Below are positions 51,614-59,107 of a DNA stretch of 64,000 nucleotides, piece by piece. The stretch lies in contig NZ_JARKMY010000010.1 of assembly GCF_029360725.1 (NCBI RefSeq), positions 512,339 to 576,338 of the forward strand, read 5' to 3'. Source of the stretch: Chryseolinea sp. H1M3-3 (lineage in GTDB: Bacteria; Bacteroidota; Bacteroidia; Cytophagales; Cyclobacteriaceae). Under the pieces are notes generated by a model. It did no database searches and had not been told where the DNA came from. It worked only from the letters and a program-made list of their open reading frames with translations. Numbering within the stretch: position 1 is the stretch's first letter; each line of letters starts with the position of its first letter. The translations under genes and the position numbers were made by a program.

Positions 51614-51659
51614 AATTGGTTGACAAATATACAAATATTATACGTTTTGTCAACCAATT
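51614..51659 (-). promoter_or_regulatory. Promoter-operator of the HTH-ImmA operon
   Basis: AATTGGTTGACAAA (51614-51627) and TTTGTCAACCAATT (51646-51659) form a perfect 14-bp inverted repeat with an 18-bp centre. Read on the reverse strand, TTG at 51653-51651 is followed after 19 bases by TATATTTG at 51631-51624, an exact match to the Bacteroidota consensus TTG-N19-TAnnTTTG. Promoter elements lie inside the repeat arms, so binding would block transcription of the operon, starting about 10 bp before the ATG. Confidence 0.85.
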
Positions 51660-51693
51660 AAGTTTTTGCTGATTTTCTCATTAAATCGGCTTT

Positions 51694-52362
51694 TCAAGAA
51701 ATTTTTAGCCGGTCTCGTAGTTTTAACATATCCTCACTCACCTTCTGATCCAAAATCTTGGCATACTGCTGTGTTGTCCTCAGTGTCTTATGCCCTAGCA
51801 TTTTACTTACTGTCTCAATCGGCACACCATTCGTCAAAGTAACTGTAGTGGCGAAAGTATGTCGCGCAGTATGAAACGTCATCTTCTTATTAATCTCACA
51901 TCGGTCTGCAATCTCTTTCAAGTACTCGTTCATTTTCTGGTTGCTGGATACTGGCAATAGTTTCCCTTCATTCACGCATTGTGGATGATTTTTGTAGGCA
52001 TCCATGATCTTCAACGCTTGAGGTAAGAGTGGAACGCGTGTGGCAGTTTCTGTTTTCACCCGTTCGGTATGAATCCACTTCTCGCCATCGTGACCGACCA
52101 CAATATCAACTCTTCGTAATTTCTGAACATCCGCGTAAGCCAGACCGGTATAGCAACAGAACACAAAAATATCGCGCACTTGGGTCAGACGTTCTGCTGT
52201 AAATTTCAAAGCTATGATTTTATCAAGTTCGTCTTGAAGTAAGAACGGTCTGTTCGTCTCGCGGACCTTTACTTTGTAATTCATGAATGGATCTTTTTCC
52301 ATCACATCATTGGCAACGCATTGCGTTACAATCTTTTTTAGCTTCTTAATGCTTGTAAATGC
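51694..52362 (-). pseudogene. Tyrosine integrase, N-terminally truncated
   Basis: The frame is open from just after a stop at 52365 and reads KKLKKIVTQCVANDVMEKDP (end of the core-binding domain), then FVFCCYTGLAYADVQKLR and the complete catalytic part TFHTARHTFATTVTLTNGV, SKMLGHKTLRTTQQYAKI. The H-x-x-R-H box, the late His and the Tyr are present. About 200 residues of the arm-binding and core-binding regions are missing. The first ATG is internal (52305). It matches the Bacteroidota element integrase type but cannot work alone. Confidence 0.85.
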
Positions 52363-52424
52363 TTATTCTGTATATAAGAATAGGCCTTTTAAGTCATAGG
52401 ATAGCCGTTTAGATTGGTGCGATA

Positions 52425-53010
52425 TCAATCCATCTTAACGAAACCATTTCTGATGGCGTATATTACTAACCCTACGCGGCTCTTCACATTGAGTTTTTCA
52501 AAGAGTGCCTCGCAGTACCCATCGATCGTACGAGGCGCCAGGCACATTCGGTCTGCAATTTCTTTATAGGTAAGTTCGGTGCAAGCGAGTTTTAGAAATT
52601 CGGTTTCCCTGTCATTGATACTTATTTTCTTTGGACTTCCTGCGTCATCGGAGTGAAGACTTTGTACCAGTACGCCACTTACAAGATCAGAATAGTAATA
52701 TCCTTTGCTCACAACATCATCAAAAGCTTTTCTCAATTCGGTGGGCTCAGCATGTTTGAGAACATAACCACGCGCCCTGGCTTCGATCATCCGTATGATC
52801 GATTTTTCTTCATCGTACATGGAAAGCGCGATTACTTTGACCCAGGGAAATTCTTGTTAAGCCACATCGCCGTTTCATATCCATCCATTTCGGGCATGTT
52901 AATATCCAACAAGACAATATCCGGACTCTCAATGGATTTTATCCTGGTCATAAACTCTTTATCGTGTTTTCTCGGAATGAGGGATACCTAGAGGGATGGC
53001 ATTTTTCATG
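52425..53010 (-). pseudogene. Response regulator, truncated and frameshifted
   Basis: The C-terminal part is open from about 52820 (ALSMYDEEKSIIRMIEARAR) and ends with a LuxR-type helix-turn-helix (ISINDRETEFLKLACTELTY, then IADRMCLAPRTIDGYCEALF). The receiver middle, with the phospho-Asp in DIVLLDINMPEMDG, lies in another frame upstream. The frames join at NFPWVKVI if one C is restored near 52845. The first 40 residues of the receiver are missing. It is a paralogue of the intact regulator at 35242. Confidence 0.8.
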
Positions 53011-53186
53011 GTATATTGTCCCAATTTTCTAACCAACAATCCCGCGTAATCTAAGCATTTTTCCACTTCAACTAATGTCACAAAATCCTTGACCGCCACC
53101 CTACTACTAAGTTACCTCATCCTGCAAAAACATATAAACATTAAACTTGCTTCTGGCAGTTAGCAATTAATCATTCAACAGCATTT

Positions 53187-53669
53187 ATGTATTTCCTTAA
53201 AGCCTTCGTCATTCTCCGATCGACTGTCGGCGCGCTTCCTCTCGTATTTTCGGCAGGTTCAGGTTATCAATATGTTACCAGCCCAAGGTATGTTTCACTA
53301 GATGAAAAGAAGGGTGAAATGATGGCCAATATCTATCCGAGTAGTCTTCAGGTCGGTTATGCTTTCAGTAACAACTTTTCAGTATTTACAACCGGCCACA
53401 TGCGTTTCTCAACGATCGAAACTGTTAACCCATTAACAGGAAGCGATGGACAAAGTCATCGAAGCGGTGATTCAAAAGAAATCAATGTTGGCGTGAGTCA
53501 TTTTCGAAAGAAGGATAAGTTTATTTATAAAATATTTCGACTAACTGTAACGTTGTTTGCAAAGGTCCATCGCGTGTACTACCACAATATTAAAAAGGAG
53601 GGTGGAAAAAGTTTTGAGGGCTTGCACAAATCTCACGAGTCATCCCTTGCCAAAGAATCTACCAAATAA
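53187..53669 (+). CDS. Fragment of an outer-membrane-type protein
   Basis: The central part reads VTSPRYVSLDEKKGEMMANI, then YPSSLQVGYAFSNNFSVFTT and GHMRFSTIET. This is the beginning of the barrel family in which a short lipoprotein-like leader precedes 'P....L.EKGE...N......Q..YA.....'. The upstream part is not a convincing signal and the barrel ends after about 60 residues. It is likely a remnant, but I cannot exclude a short working protein. Confidence 0.45.
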   Translation: MYFLKAFVILRSTVGALPLVFSAGSGYQYVTSPRYVSLDEKKGEMMANIYPSSLQVGYAFSNNFSVFTTGHMRFSTIETVNPLTGSDGQSHRSGDSKEINVGVSHFRKKDKFIYKIFRLTVTLFAKVHRVYYHNIKKEGGKSFEGLHKSHESSLAKESTK

Positions 53670-53739
53670 GAAATTTGAATATGCCAAAAGGGATATTATC
53701 CATACACGCAAAGTATTATATTTATGCCATTTCTGTCTT

Positions 53740-55584
53740 ATGAAAAGACTGCTATTATTAATCGCTTTAGTTATTTATCCATATGTAACGTTCTCTCAGG
53801 TTCTGGAAAACACGGCACTATCTAGGGCGTCCGAGACTGCCCTGCGTGCCTCCGAGGACCTTGAGTTTGTTGATAGCGAGTGGCTTACTATTGGTCGAGG
53901 TGGAAGCATGTCATTGCTTGGTGATTATGACCAGGATGAGGATCTTGATCTTCTTCTTACATACACAACCGGAAGTGAATTGCGCACCAGGCTGTTTCGT
54001 TTCACCGACGATTTGTATGAAGATTCGGGTGTCGAATTTTCTAAAATCGCGTTGGATGGACGATGGATCGATTATAACAATGATGGATTCATAGATTTAC
54101 TTCTTTATAGTGGCTATAATCATGATCCCGTTTTTACACTTTACAAGAATGAAAGTGGCAATGGGTTTTCTGAGCAATCCGACAAACTTTCTTTTCCAAA
54201 TATTCAAATACAATCTGGTATGTCGCTTGGCGATTATGACAATGATGGTGACGAGGATATGGCCATTCAAACTTTAAGCCCAGACTATACGAAAGCATCA
54301 ATCCACATTTATGAGAATGATGGTAAAGGTAAATTCACACGTAACAGTCACATTGAGTTAGAAGGGCACCTTAAGAGTGATTATGCATGGGCAGACTATG
54401 ACAAAGATGGAGATCTTGATCTCTTAGCAAACAGACAATTTCCCTGCGTGGTTACGATCTTTGAAAATAAATCAGACAAAACATTTGTACCAACGCAGTT
54501 AGAGCTGGACGGCGTAGAGGCTGATTTTTTGAACTTCGTCGGCGATATGAAGTGGGGCGATTATGATAGCGATGGCTATCCGGATATTCTTGTTTCGGGC
54601 CGAAACGCATGTCAAATTGACTACGGCCTTACTCATATTTACCGTAACAACGGTGACAAAACATTTTCGAAGATAGCTGAACTGGTTGATGTTAGAGAGG
54701 GTGTAACGGTTGATTGGGGGGATTATGATAACGATGGGGACCTTGACGCGTTTGTTTTCGGAGATCGCTCTACATCGCCTCGTACAAGAATATACAGAAA
54801 TGAGGCAGGTGCGTTTGAAGAAACATCCATTGATTACTTGTTGGACGGTAGAGATATCGGTACTGCTCTTAGAGGAGATATTGACAACGATGGGGATCTC
54901 GACTATGTCATTGTAGGTCAGGTCGACATCCAACATTTCCCCAAAATAATTGTATACAGGAATATGTATTCCGAGAGTTTCGGTATCACAAATCACAAGC
55001 CATCAGTTCCAACCGGCCTTGAAAGCATAGTCTCTGATGATGGATTCGTTACTCTGTCTTGGAACAAATCACAAGATAATGAAACGGACCAGGATGGACT
55101 TACTTACAACATGTATATCGTTGACGAAGCAGGCTCGTTCGTCGTAAATAGTTATTCGATGGCGAACGGATCAAGGATGATTCCATCACCAGGAAATGTT
55201 TCAGGTACTGGTATTAAGCTAAAACTTAAACCAGGATCATACCGATGGTCCGTTCAGTCGGTCGACAATGGCTTCGAAGGTTCTGAATTTTCGGAAGAAG
55301 ATTCCTTCTTTATTGGAGGAATTACGGGTGTAGAAAGTGCAGAGTCTTCTATTATTCGAATATTTCCGAATCCAGCGAATAATTATCTTAACCTGTCACT
55401 GCCTTCCCTTCAATTTCCTCTTGATCTTCGAGTGACCAATTCAATGGGTCAAATCGTTAGTGAGGTTGCCGTTGACACCACGGAGTCAATTCATAATATA
55501 TCCGCTCTTCCAACTGGTGTTTACTTTATCTCTCTATACCATAACGGTGTTAAAGTTGGCAAGGAAAGACTGTTCAAAAGATAG
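53740..55584 (+). CDS. VCBS/FG-GAP T9SS cargo protein
   Basis: From ATG 53740: MKRLLLLIALVIYPYVTFSQ signal peptide, 614 residues in total. An upstream in-frame extension to 53557 is rejected because the signal peptide starts at 53740. Seven FG-GAP units follow (LGDYDQDEDLDLLLTY, IDYNNDGFIDLLLYSG, LGDYDNDGDEDMAIQT, WADYDKDGDLDLLANR, WGDYDSDGYPDILVSG, WGDYDNDGDLDAFVFG, RGDIDNDGDLDYVIVG), a complete propeller. Then comes a fibronectin-like domain (VPTGLESIVSDDGFVTLSWN) and a type A sorting domain (RIFPNPANNYLNLSL, then ALPTGVYFISLYHNGVK). Predicted surface-exposed, calcium-binding adhesin-like protein. Confidence 0.92.
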   Translation: MKRLLLLIALVIYPYVTFSQVLENTALSRASETALRASEDLEFVDSEWLTIGRGGSMSLLGDYDQDEDLDLLLTYTTGSELRTRLFRFTDDLYEDSGVEFSKIALDGRWIDYNNDGFIDLLLYSGYNHDPVFTLYKNESGNGFSEQSDKLSFPNIQIQSGMSLGDYDNDGDEDMAIQTLSPDYTKASIHIYENDGKGKFTRNSHIELEGHLKSDYAWADYDKDGDLDLLANRQFPCVVTIFENKSDKTFVPTQLELDGVEADFLNFVGDMKWGDYDSDGYPDILVSGRNACQIDYGLTHIYRNNGDKTFSKIAELVDVREGVTVDWGDYDNDGDLDAFVFGDRSTSPRTRIYRNEAGAFEETSIDYLLDGRDIGTALRGDIDNDGDLDYVIVGQVDIQHFPKIIVYRNMYSESFGITNHKPSVPTGLESIVSDDGFVTLSWNKSQDNETDQDGLTYNMYIVDEAGSFVVNSYSMANGSRMIPSPGNVSGTGIKLKLKPGSYRWSVQSVDNGFEGSEFSEEDSFFIGGITGVESAESSIIRIFPNPANNYLNLSLPSLQFPLDLRVTNSMGQIVSEVAVDTTESIHNISALPTGVYFISLYHNGVKVGKERLFKR

Positions 55585-55872
55585 CTTGATCTTCCGACAT
55601 AACTGAATGCCTGGCTGCAGTATCTGAAACGAAATGGATTATGTTATGGCGACGGTAGAAAGAACAGAACCATGTTGTGATGATTAAAGCTGTAAAGTTA
55701 TATTCAAAACGACACTTTGGCTGGTGGAAGTTGAGAATACGCAATACACTCCCTCTGTTAAAAAACTTTGAATCTTCTAAGCAAAGCGTTGGGTTAATAT
55801 CAAAATGTTCAGGAACCTAAACATGCGGAGAGGATACTTCTTGAGGGTCTCACGCGACCTCACACAAGATCC
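55585..55872. other. Intergenic region upstream of the tRNA-Lys terminator
   Basis: No gene is supported. A short forward frame over 55805-56017 runs through the terminator and the tRNA and is an artefact of the tRNA sequence. Confidence 0.4.
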
Positions 55873-55910
55873 AAAAAAAAGAGGCCGCAAGGAACTATCT
55901 CCTTGCGGCC
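55873..55910 (-). terminator. Terminator downstream of tRNA-Lys
   Basis: GGCCGCAAGG at 55883-55892 and CCTTGCGGCC at 55901-55910 form a perfect 10-bp stem. On the reverse strand it is followed by TC and then eight T residues (55880-55873), a textbook intrinsic terminator for the tRNA. Confidence 0.9.
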
Positions 55911-55926
55911 ATTTTAAACTTCTCTG

Positions 55927-55999
55927 TGATCCCGCTGGGATTCGAACCCAGGACCCCTACATTAAAAGTGTAATGCTCTACCAGCTGAGCTACGGAATC
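55927..55999 (-). tRNA. tRNA-Lys (anticodon UUU)
   Basis: 73 nt on the reverse strand. The acceptor stem pairs GATTCCG with CGGGATC (one G-U). The D-arm has AGCTCAGCTGGTAGAGC, and the anticodon stem-loop is TTACACTTTTAATGTAG with anticodon TTT. The T-arm is CTGGGTTCGAATCCCAG, discriminator A, and no encoded CCA (followed by CAGAG). Confidence 0.96.
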
Positions 56000-56004
56000 C
56001 GCCT

Positions 56005-56312
56005 TCGCGTGCTTTGAGCTAGTATTACCTGGCTCAAAACTCGTCGGCTATTATTTATTTATTCAAAACTTCTTTATGCTTCGGCGGACACAGTCCGCTA
56101 AAACTGCCTACGCGAGCTTTGAATTAGTATTACCTGACTCAAAATTCGTCGGCGATTATTAATTTATACAAGTCTTCTTCAAGCTTCGGCGGACACGGTC
56201 CGTTAAAGCTCCCGACGCGCTTTGAAATAGACAATTTGCCATTTTCACACGCATCGGATTTTATTCATTTACTTTGTCTCCGTCAATGCTTCGGCGGACA
56301 CAGTCTCTAATT
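56005..56312. repeat. Imperfect tandem repeat, unit about 105 bp
   Basis: Units start with CGCGtGCTTTGAgcTAGTAT at 56007, 56111 and (shortened) 56216. Each contains GCTTCGGCGGACACaGTCCG (near 56079, 56192, 56288). Two complete copies and one degenerate copy lie between the tRNA-Lys gene and the next coding gene. The common part GGCGGACACAGTCCGC-like could form a small hairpin. Confidence 0.75.
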
Positions 56313-56363
56313 TTGGCGCTTTTACCTAAATTGAGGTCGCAAAGGTAGCAGGATATAAAAATT

Positions 56364-57098
56364 ATGCAAAGCTGGATTTTAAAATTTCTTATTACAGGGT
56401 ATTTTCTTTTGGTTGGCACTGTCATTACGGTTCAGGCGCAGGTGTCGGTACACCGTTTAAAACAAGCGGATTCGCTCTTTCTGGATAAAAAATATACGCA
56501 GTCGCTCGAACATTATGAGACGATTTTAAAGCAAAAAGAATATACGCCTGCCATGCTTCTCAAGATGGCGTACATCCAGGAGGGACTGAATCGTGTCGGC
56601 CAGGCGCTGTATTATCTCAACCTCTACTATGTTGTTACCAACGATAAATCCGTGCTCGGAAAAATGGAGGAACTCGCTGCGCGATACAACCTGGCCGGAT
56701 ATGAAAATTCTGAGGCGGACCAGGTGTTATCCTTCTACCATGACTATCACCTGCACATCACACTTGCACTCGCTGTTATTGCTGTCTTTCTTTTGTCACT
56801 TGCGTTCGCGATCAAGCGAAAAGGTGAACGGCCTGTGGCCTCGGGTATTGTGACGGCGATCGTGCTGTTAGGCTTATTCATTCATGTTAATGTGGGTGAA
56901 AAAATTTCTGTGGGTATTGTGGGTGCATCCCATACATTTTTAATGGAAGGACCTTCTCCCGGTGCGCCCGTTGTTGAAATTGTAAATGAAGGTCATCGCG
57001 TGGAAATCATCGGTAAAAAAGATGTGTGGCTCCAGGTGCTGTGGAATGGAGAAGTGGCGTATGTGAAAGAAGGAAACTTGTTGCCGGTCAGGTTATAA
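56364..57098 (+). CDS. TPR / SH3-domain membrane protein
   Basis: 244 residues. A signal or anchor segment (ILKFLITGYFLLVGTVITV) is followed by TPR-like helices (RLKQADSLFLDKKYTQSLEH, then YETILKQKEYTPAMLLKMAY). Two membrane segments (HITLALAVIAVFLLSLAFAI and SGIVTAIVLLGLFIHVNVG) precede a C-terminal bacterial SH3 domain (LMEGPSPGAPVVEIVNEGHR, then VWLQVLWNGEVAYVKEGNLL). This layout is common in Bacteroidota next to BatE-like proteins, but the gene stands alone here. Confidence 0.8.
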   Translation: MQSWILKFLITGYFLLVGTVITVQAQVSVHRLKQADSLFLDKKYTQSLEHYETILKQKEYTPAMLLKMAYIQEGLNRVGQALYYLNLYYVVTNDKSVLGKMEELAARYNLAGYENSEADQVLSFYHDYHLHITLALAVIAVFLLSLAFAIKRKGERPVASGIVTAIVLLGLFIHVNVGEKISVGIVGASHTFLMEGPSPGAPVVEIVNEGHRVEIIGKKDVWLQVLWNGEVAYVKEGNLLPVRL

Positions 57099-57104
57099 AA
57101 CCTT

Positions 57105-57121
57105 TTAAGCGCAACGCTTAA
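57105..57121 (+). terminator. Short hairpin after the SH3-domain gene
   Basis: TTAAGCG (57105-57111) and CGCTTAA (57115-57121) form a perfect 7-bp stem with a 3-nt loop directly after the gene. No T-run follows, so termination by this hairpin alone is uncertain. Confidence 0.35.
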
Positions 57122-57347
57122 CACACAACGCGCCGATCGTTCGAAAGTGTGTTGATATTTTTTTCGAAGGGTTCGAGAAGTTCCCGTTGATTTATTCGGT
57201 CGACATGTGATCGTGATGGTCGCTGCTCTTTAATGAAGGATTCCTCATCGCATTACATTTTGCTTCTCAGCTTTTCCGTTTTCTGCTTCATACATTCCCC
57301 GATTTTTATTTAACTTCATTTCCGTCCTAAACCAAACCAATCATTTT

Positions 57348-57791
57348 ATGGAACAAGAACTACACATCAACATGGGTGCTGTTTTTATTACAGTGCTTGC
57401 CAATTTTATCATCGGCTTTCTCTGGTATACCCCATTGTTCGGTAAGGCGTGGGCGAAAGAAATGGGACTCGATATGTCGGCCAAACCGAAGAGTTCACAG
57501 ATGATCCCGGGACTAATCTTTTCGCTCATCGGAAATTTTTTCCTGGCGTATGTCTTTGCGCATAATATCGCGGCCTGGAGTTTTGTTCCGGGAATGGATA
57601 GCATGTCGCCTATTGTTAAGGTGATCAACTCTACTGTTTTCACGTGGCTTGGTTTTTATGTGCCGGTGGATTTGAATACGGTATCGTGGGAAGGGAAGTC
57701 GTGGAAGTTGTTTGGGATTAATACGGGTTATCATTTTGTGACGTTGCTGGTGGCGTCGGTGATTTTAACTTATATGGGAGGAGGAGTGTGA
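57348..57791 (+). CDS. DUF1761 membrane protein
   Basis: 147 residues with four membrane segments, starting INMGAVFITVLANFIIGFLW, then YTPLFGKAWAKEMG, which is the conserved N-terminal pattern of DUF1761. Later segments are GLIFSLIGNFFLAYVFAHNI, VFTWLGFYVPVDLNTVSWEG and GYHFVTLLVASVILTYMGGG. Family function unknown. The end of the gene runs directly into a tandem-repeat array. Confidence 0.85.
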   Translation: MEQELHINMGAVFITVLANFIIGFLWYTPLFGKAWAKEMGLDMSAKPKSSQMIPGLIFSLIGNFFLAYVFAHNIAAWSFVPGMDSMSPIVKVINSTVFTWLGFYVPVDLNTVSWEGKSWKLFGINTGYHFVTLLVASVILTYMGGGV

Positions 57792-59040
57792 GAGGGAGAG
57801 TGAGTGTGGAGGGTGAGGCTGGGTTGATACAGGGTTGTGCGACGCGACGGGTTCTGTCGCTTAGAAAGAGTGCGTGTGGACAGTACGTCAACCGGCGACA
57901 GATCCTTCGTTCGCACTTGCCTACGCGCATCCACCACTCAGGAGATCTGAATGGAAAGGCCGCACTCATCCGCATCCAGGAAATCGATCTGAGGGGAATG
58001 CTACTTCCGTTTATTCTTCCATTCAACTTTGTCAATTACAGCAACATAAGTGTTATCGAAATCTGTTATCCAAGTGGGTGCGGTTGTTGGTCCTGCCGCC
58101 CGCTAGTCTTACTCGCAAGACCAACAACGGCGTAGAGTGAGGAGGAGTGTGAGGGGGAGAATGAGGGGGAGAGTGAGTGTGGAGGGCGAGGCTGGTTTGA
58201 TATAGGGTTGTGCGGCGCGATGGGTCTGCCACTTGGAAAAGCGCGTATGGACAGTACGTTAACCGGCGACAGATCCTTCGTTCGCGCTTGCCACGCGCGT
58301 CCACCACTCAGGGATCTGAAGGGAAAGGCCGCGCTCATCCATCCGGGAAATTGATCTGAGGGGAATGCTACTCGTTTATTCTTCCATTCAACTTTGTCAA
58401 TTACTGCAACATAAGTGTTATCGAAATCTGTTATCCAAGTGCGTGCGGTTGTTGGTCCCGCCGCCCGCTAGTCTTACTCGCAAGACCAACAACGGCGTAG
58501 AGTGAGGAGGAGTGTGAGGGGGAGAATGAGTGTGGAGGGCGAGGCTGGGTTGATACAGGGTTGTGCGACGCTACGGGTCTGCCCCTTAGAAAGAGTGCGT
58601 GTGGACAGTACGTTAACCGGCGACAGATCCTTCGTTCGCGCTTGCCCACGCGCGTCCACCACTCAGGAGATCTGAAGGGAAAGGCCGCGCTCATCCCTCC
58701 GGGAAATTGATCTGAGGGGAATGCTACTTCCGTTTATTCTTCCATTCAACTTTGTCAATTACTGAAACATAAGTGCTATCGAAATCTGTTATCCAAGTGC
58801 GTGCGGTTGTTGGTCCCGCCGCCCGCTAGTCTTACTCGCAAGACCAACAACGGCGTAAGTGAGTGGTTGGAGGAGAGTGAGGGGGAGAGCGAGTGTGGAG
58901 GGGGAAGTGTAGAGGGGGAAGGATGGGCAGTACGGTAACCGGCGACAGATCCTTCGTTCGCGCTTGCTCGCGCGCGCCCGCCACTCAGGAAATCGGATCT
59001 GAATGGAAAGACCGCGCTCATCCGCATCCATGAATGGGTT
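57785..59040. repeat. Tandem array of about 355-bp units (3.5 copies)
   Basis: Units start at about 57785, 58138, 58500 and (shortened) 58860. Each has a purine-rich GTGAGGGGGAGAGTGAGTG stretch, GACAGTACGTTAACCGGCGA, then CAGATCCTTCGTTCGCGCTT, CCACCACTCAGG, GGAATGCTACTTCCGTTTAT, and an inverted repeat GTTGTTGGTC / GACCAACAAC (58083-58092 with 58119-58128 in unit 1) around CGCCCGCTAGTCTTACTCGC. Frames in the array are not real genes. Parts of the unit (CAGATCCTTCG, the CACTCAGG block) recur in inverted and direct form near 63.5-63.9 kb. Confidence 0.9.
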
Positions 59041-59107
59041 CGAAAGTGGAACTGCACTCGTTAAACTAATGAATCGGATCGAAAAGGGATGGCGGCTATA
59101 ATATTTT

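Noticed and set aside
52363..53186. Attachment site at the right end of the element
   Set aside because: The stretch after the integrase break was compared by eye with 41515-41930 and no convincing direct repeat was found.
55805..56017. Forward frame with an 'RTQDP' stretch
   Set aside because: This is the opposite-strand translation of tRNA-Lys and its terminator, a common artefact.
57785..59040. CRISPR array
   Set aside because: Units are about 355 bp and conserved over their whole length, with no short repeat/unique spacer structure. The 105-bp repeats at 56 kb are rejected for the same reason, and no cas gene is present.
57718..59057. Several open frames on both strands of the 58-kb array
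   Set aside because: They repeat with the tandem unit, drift in frame between copies and are composed of simple sequence.
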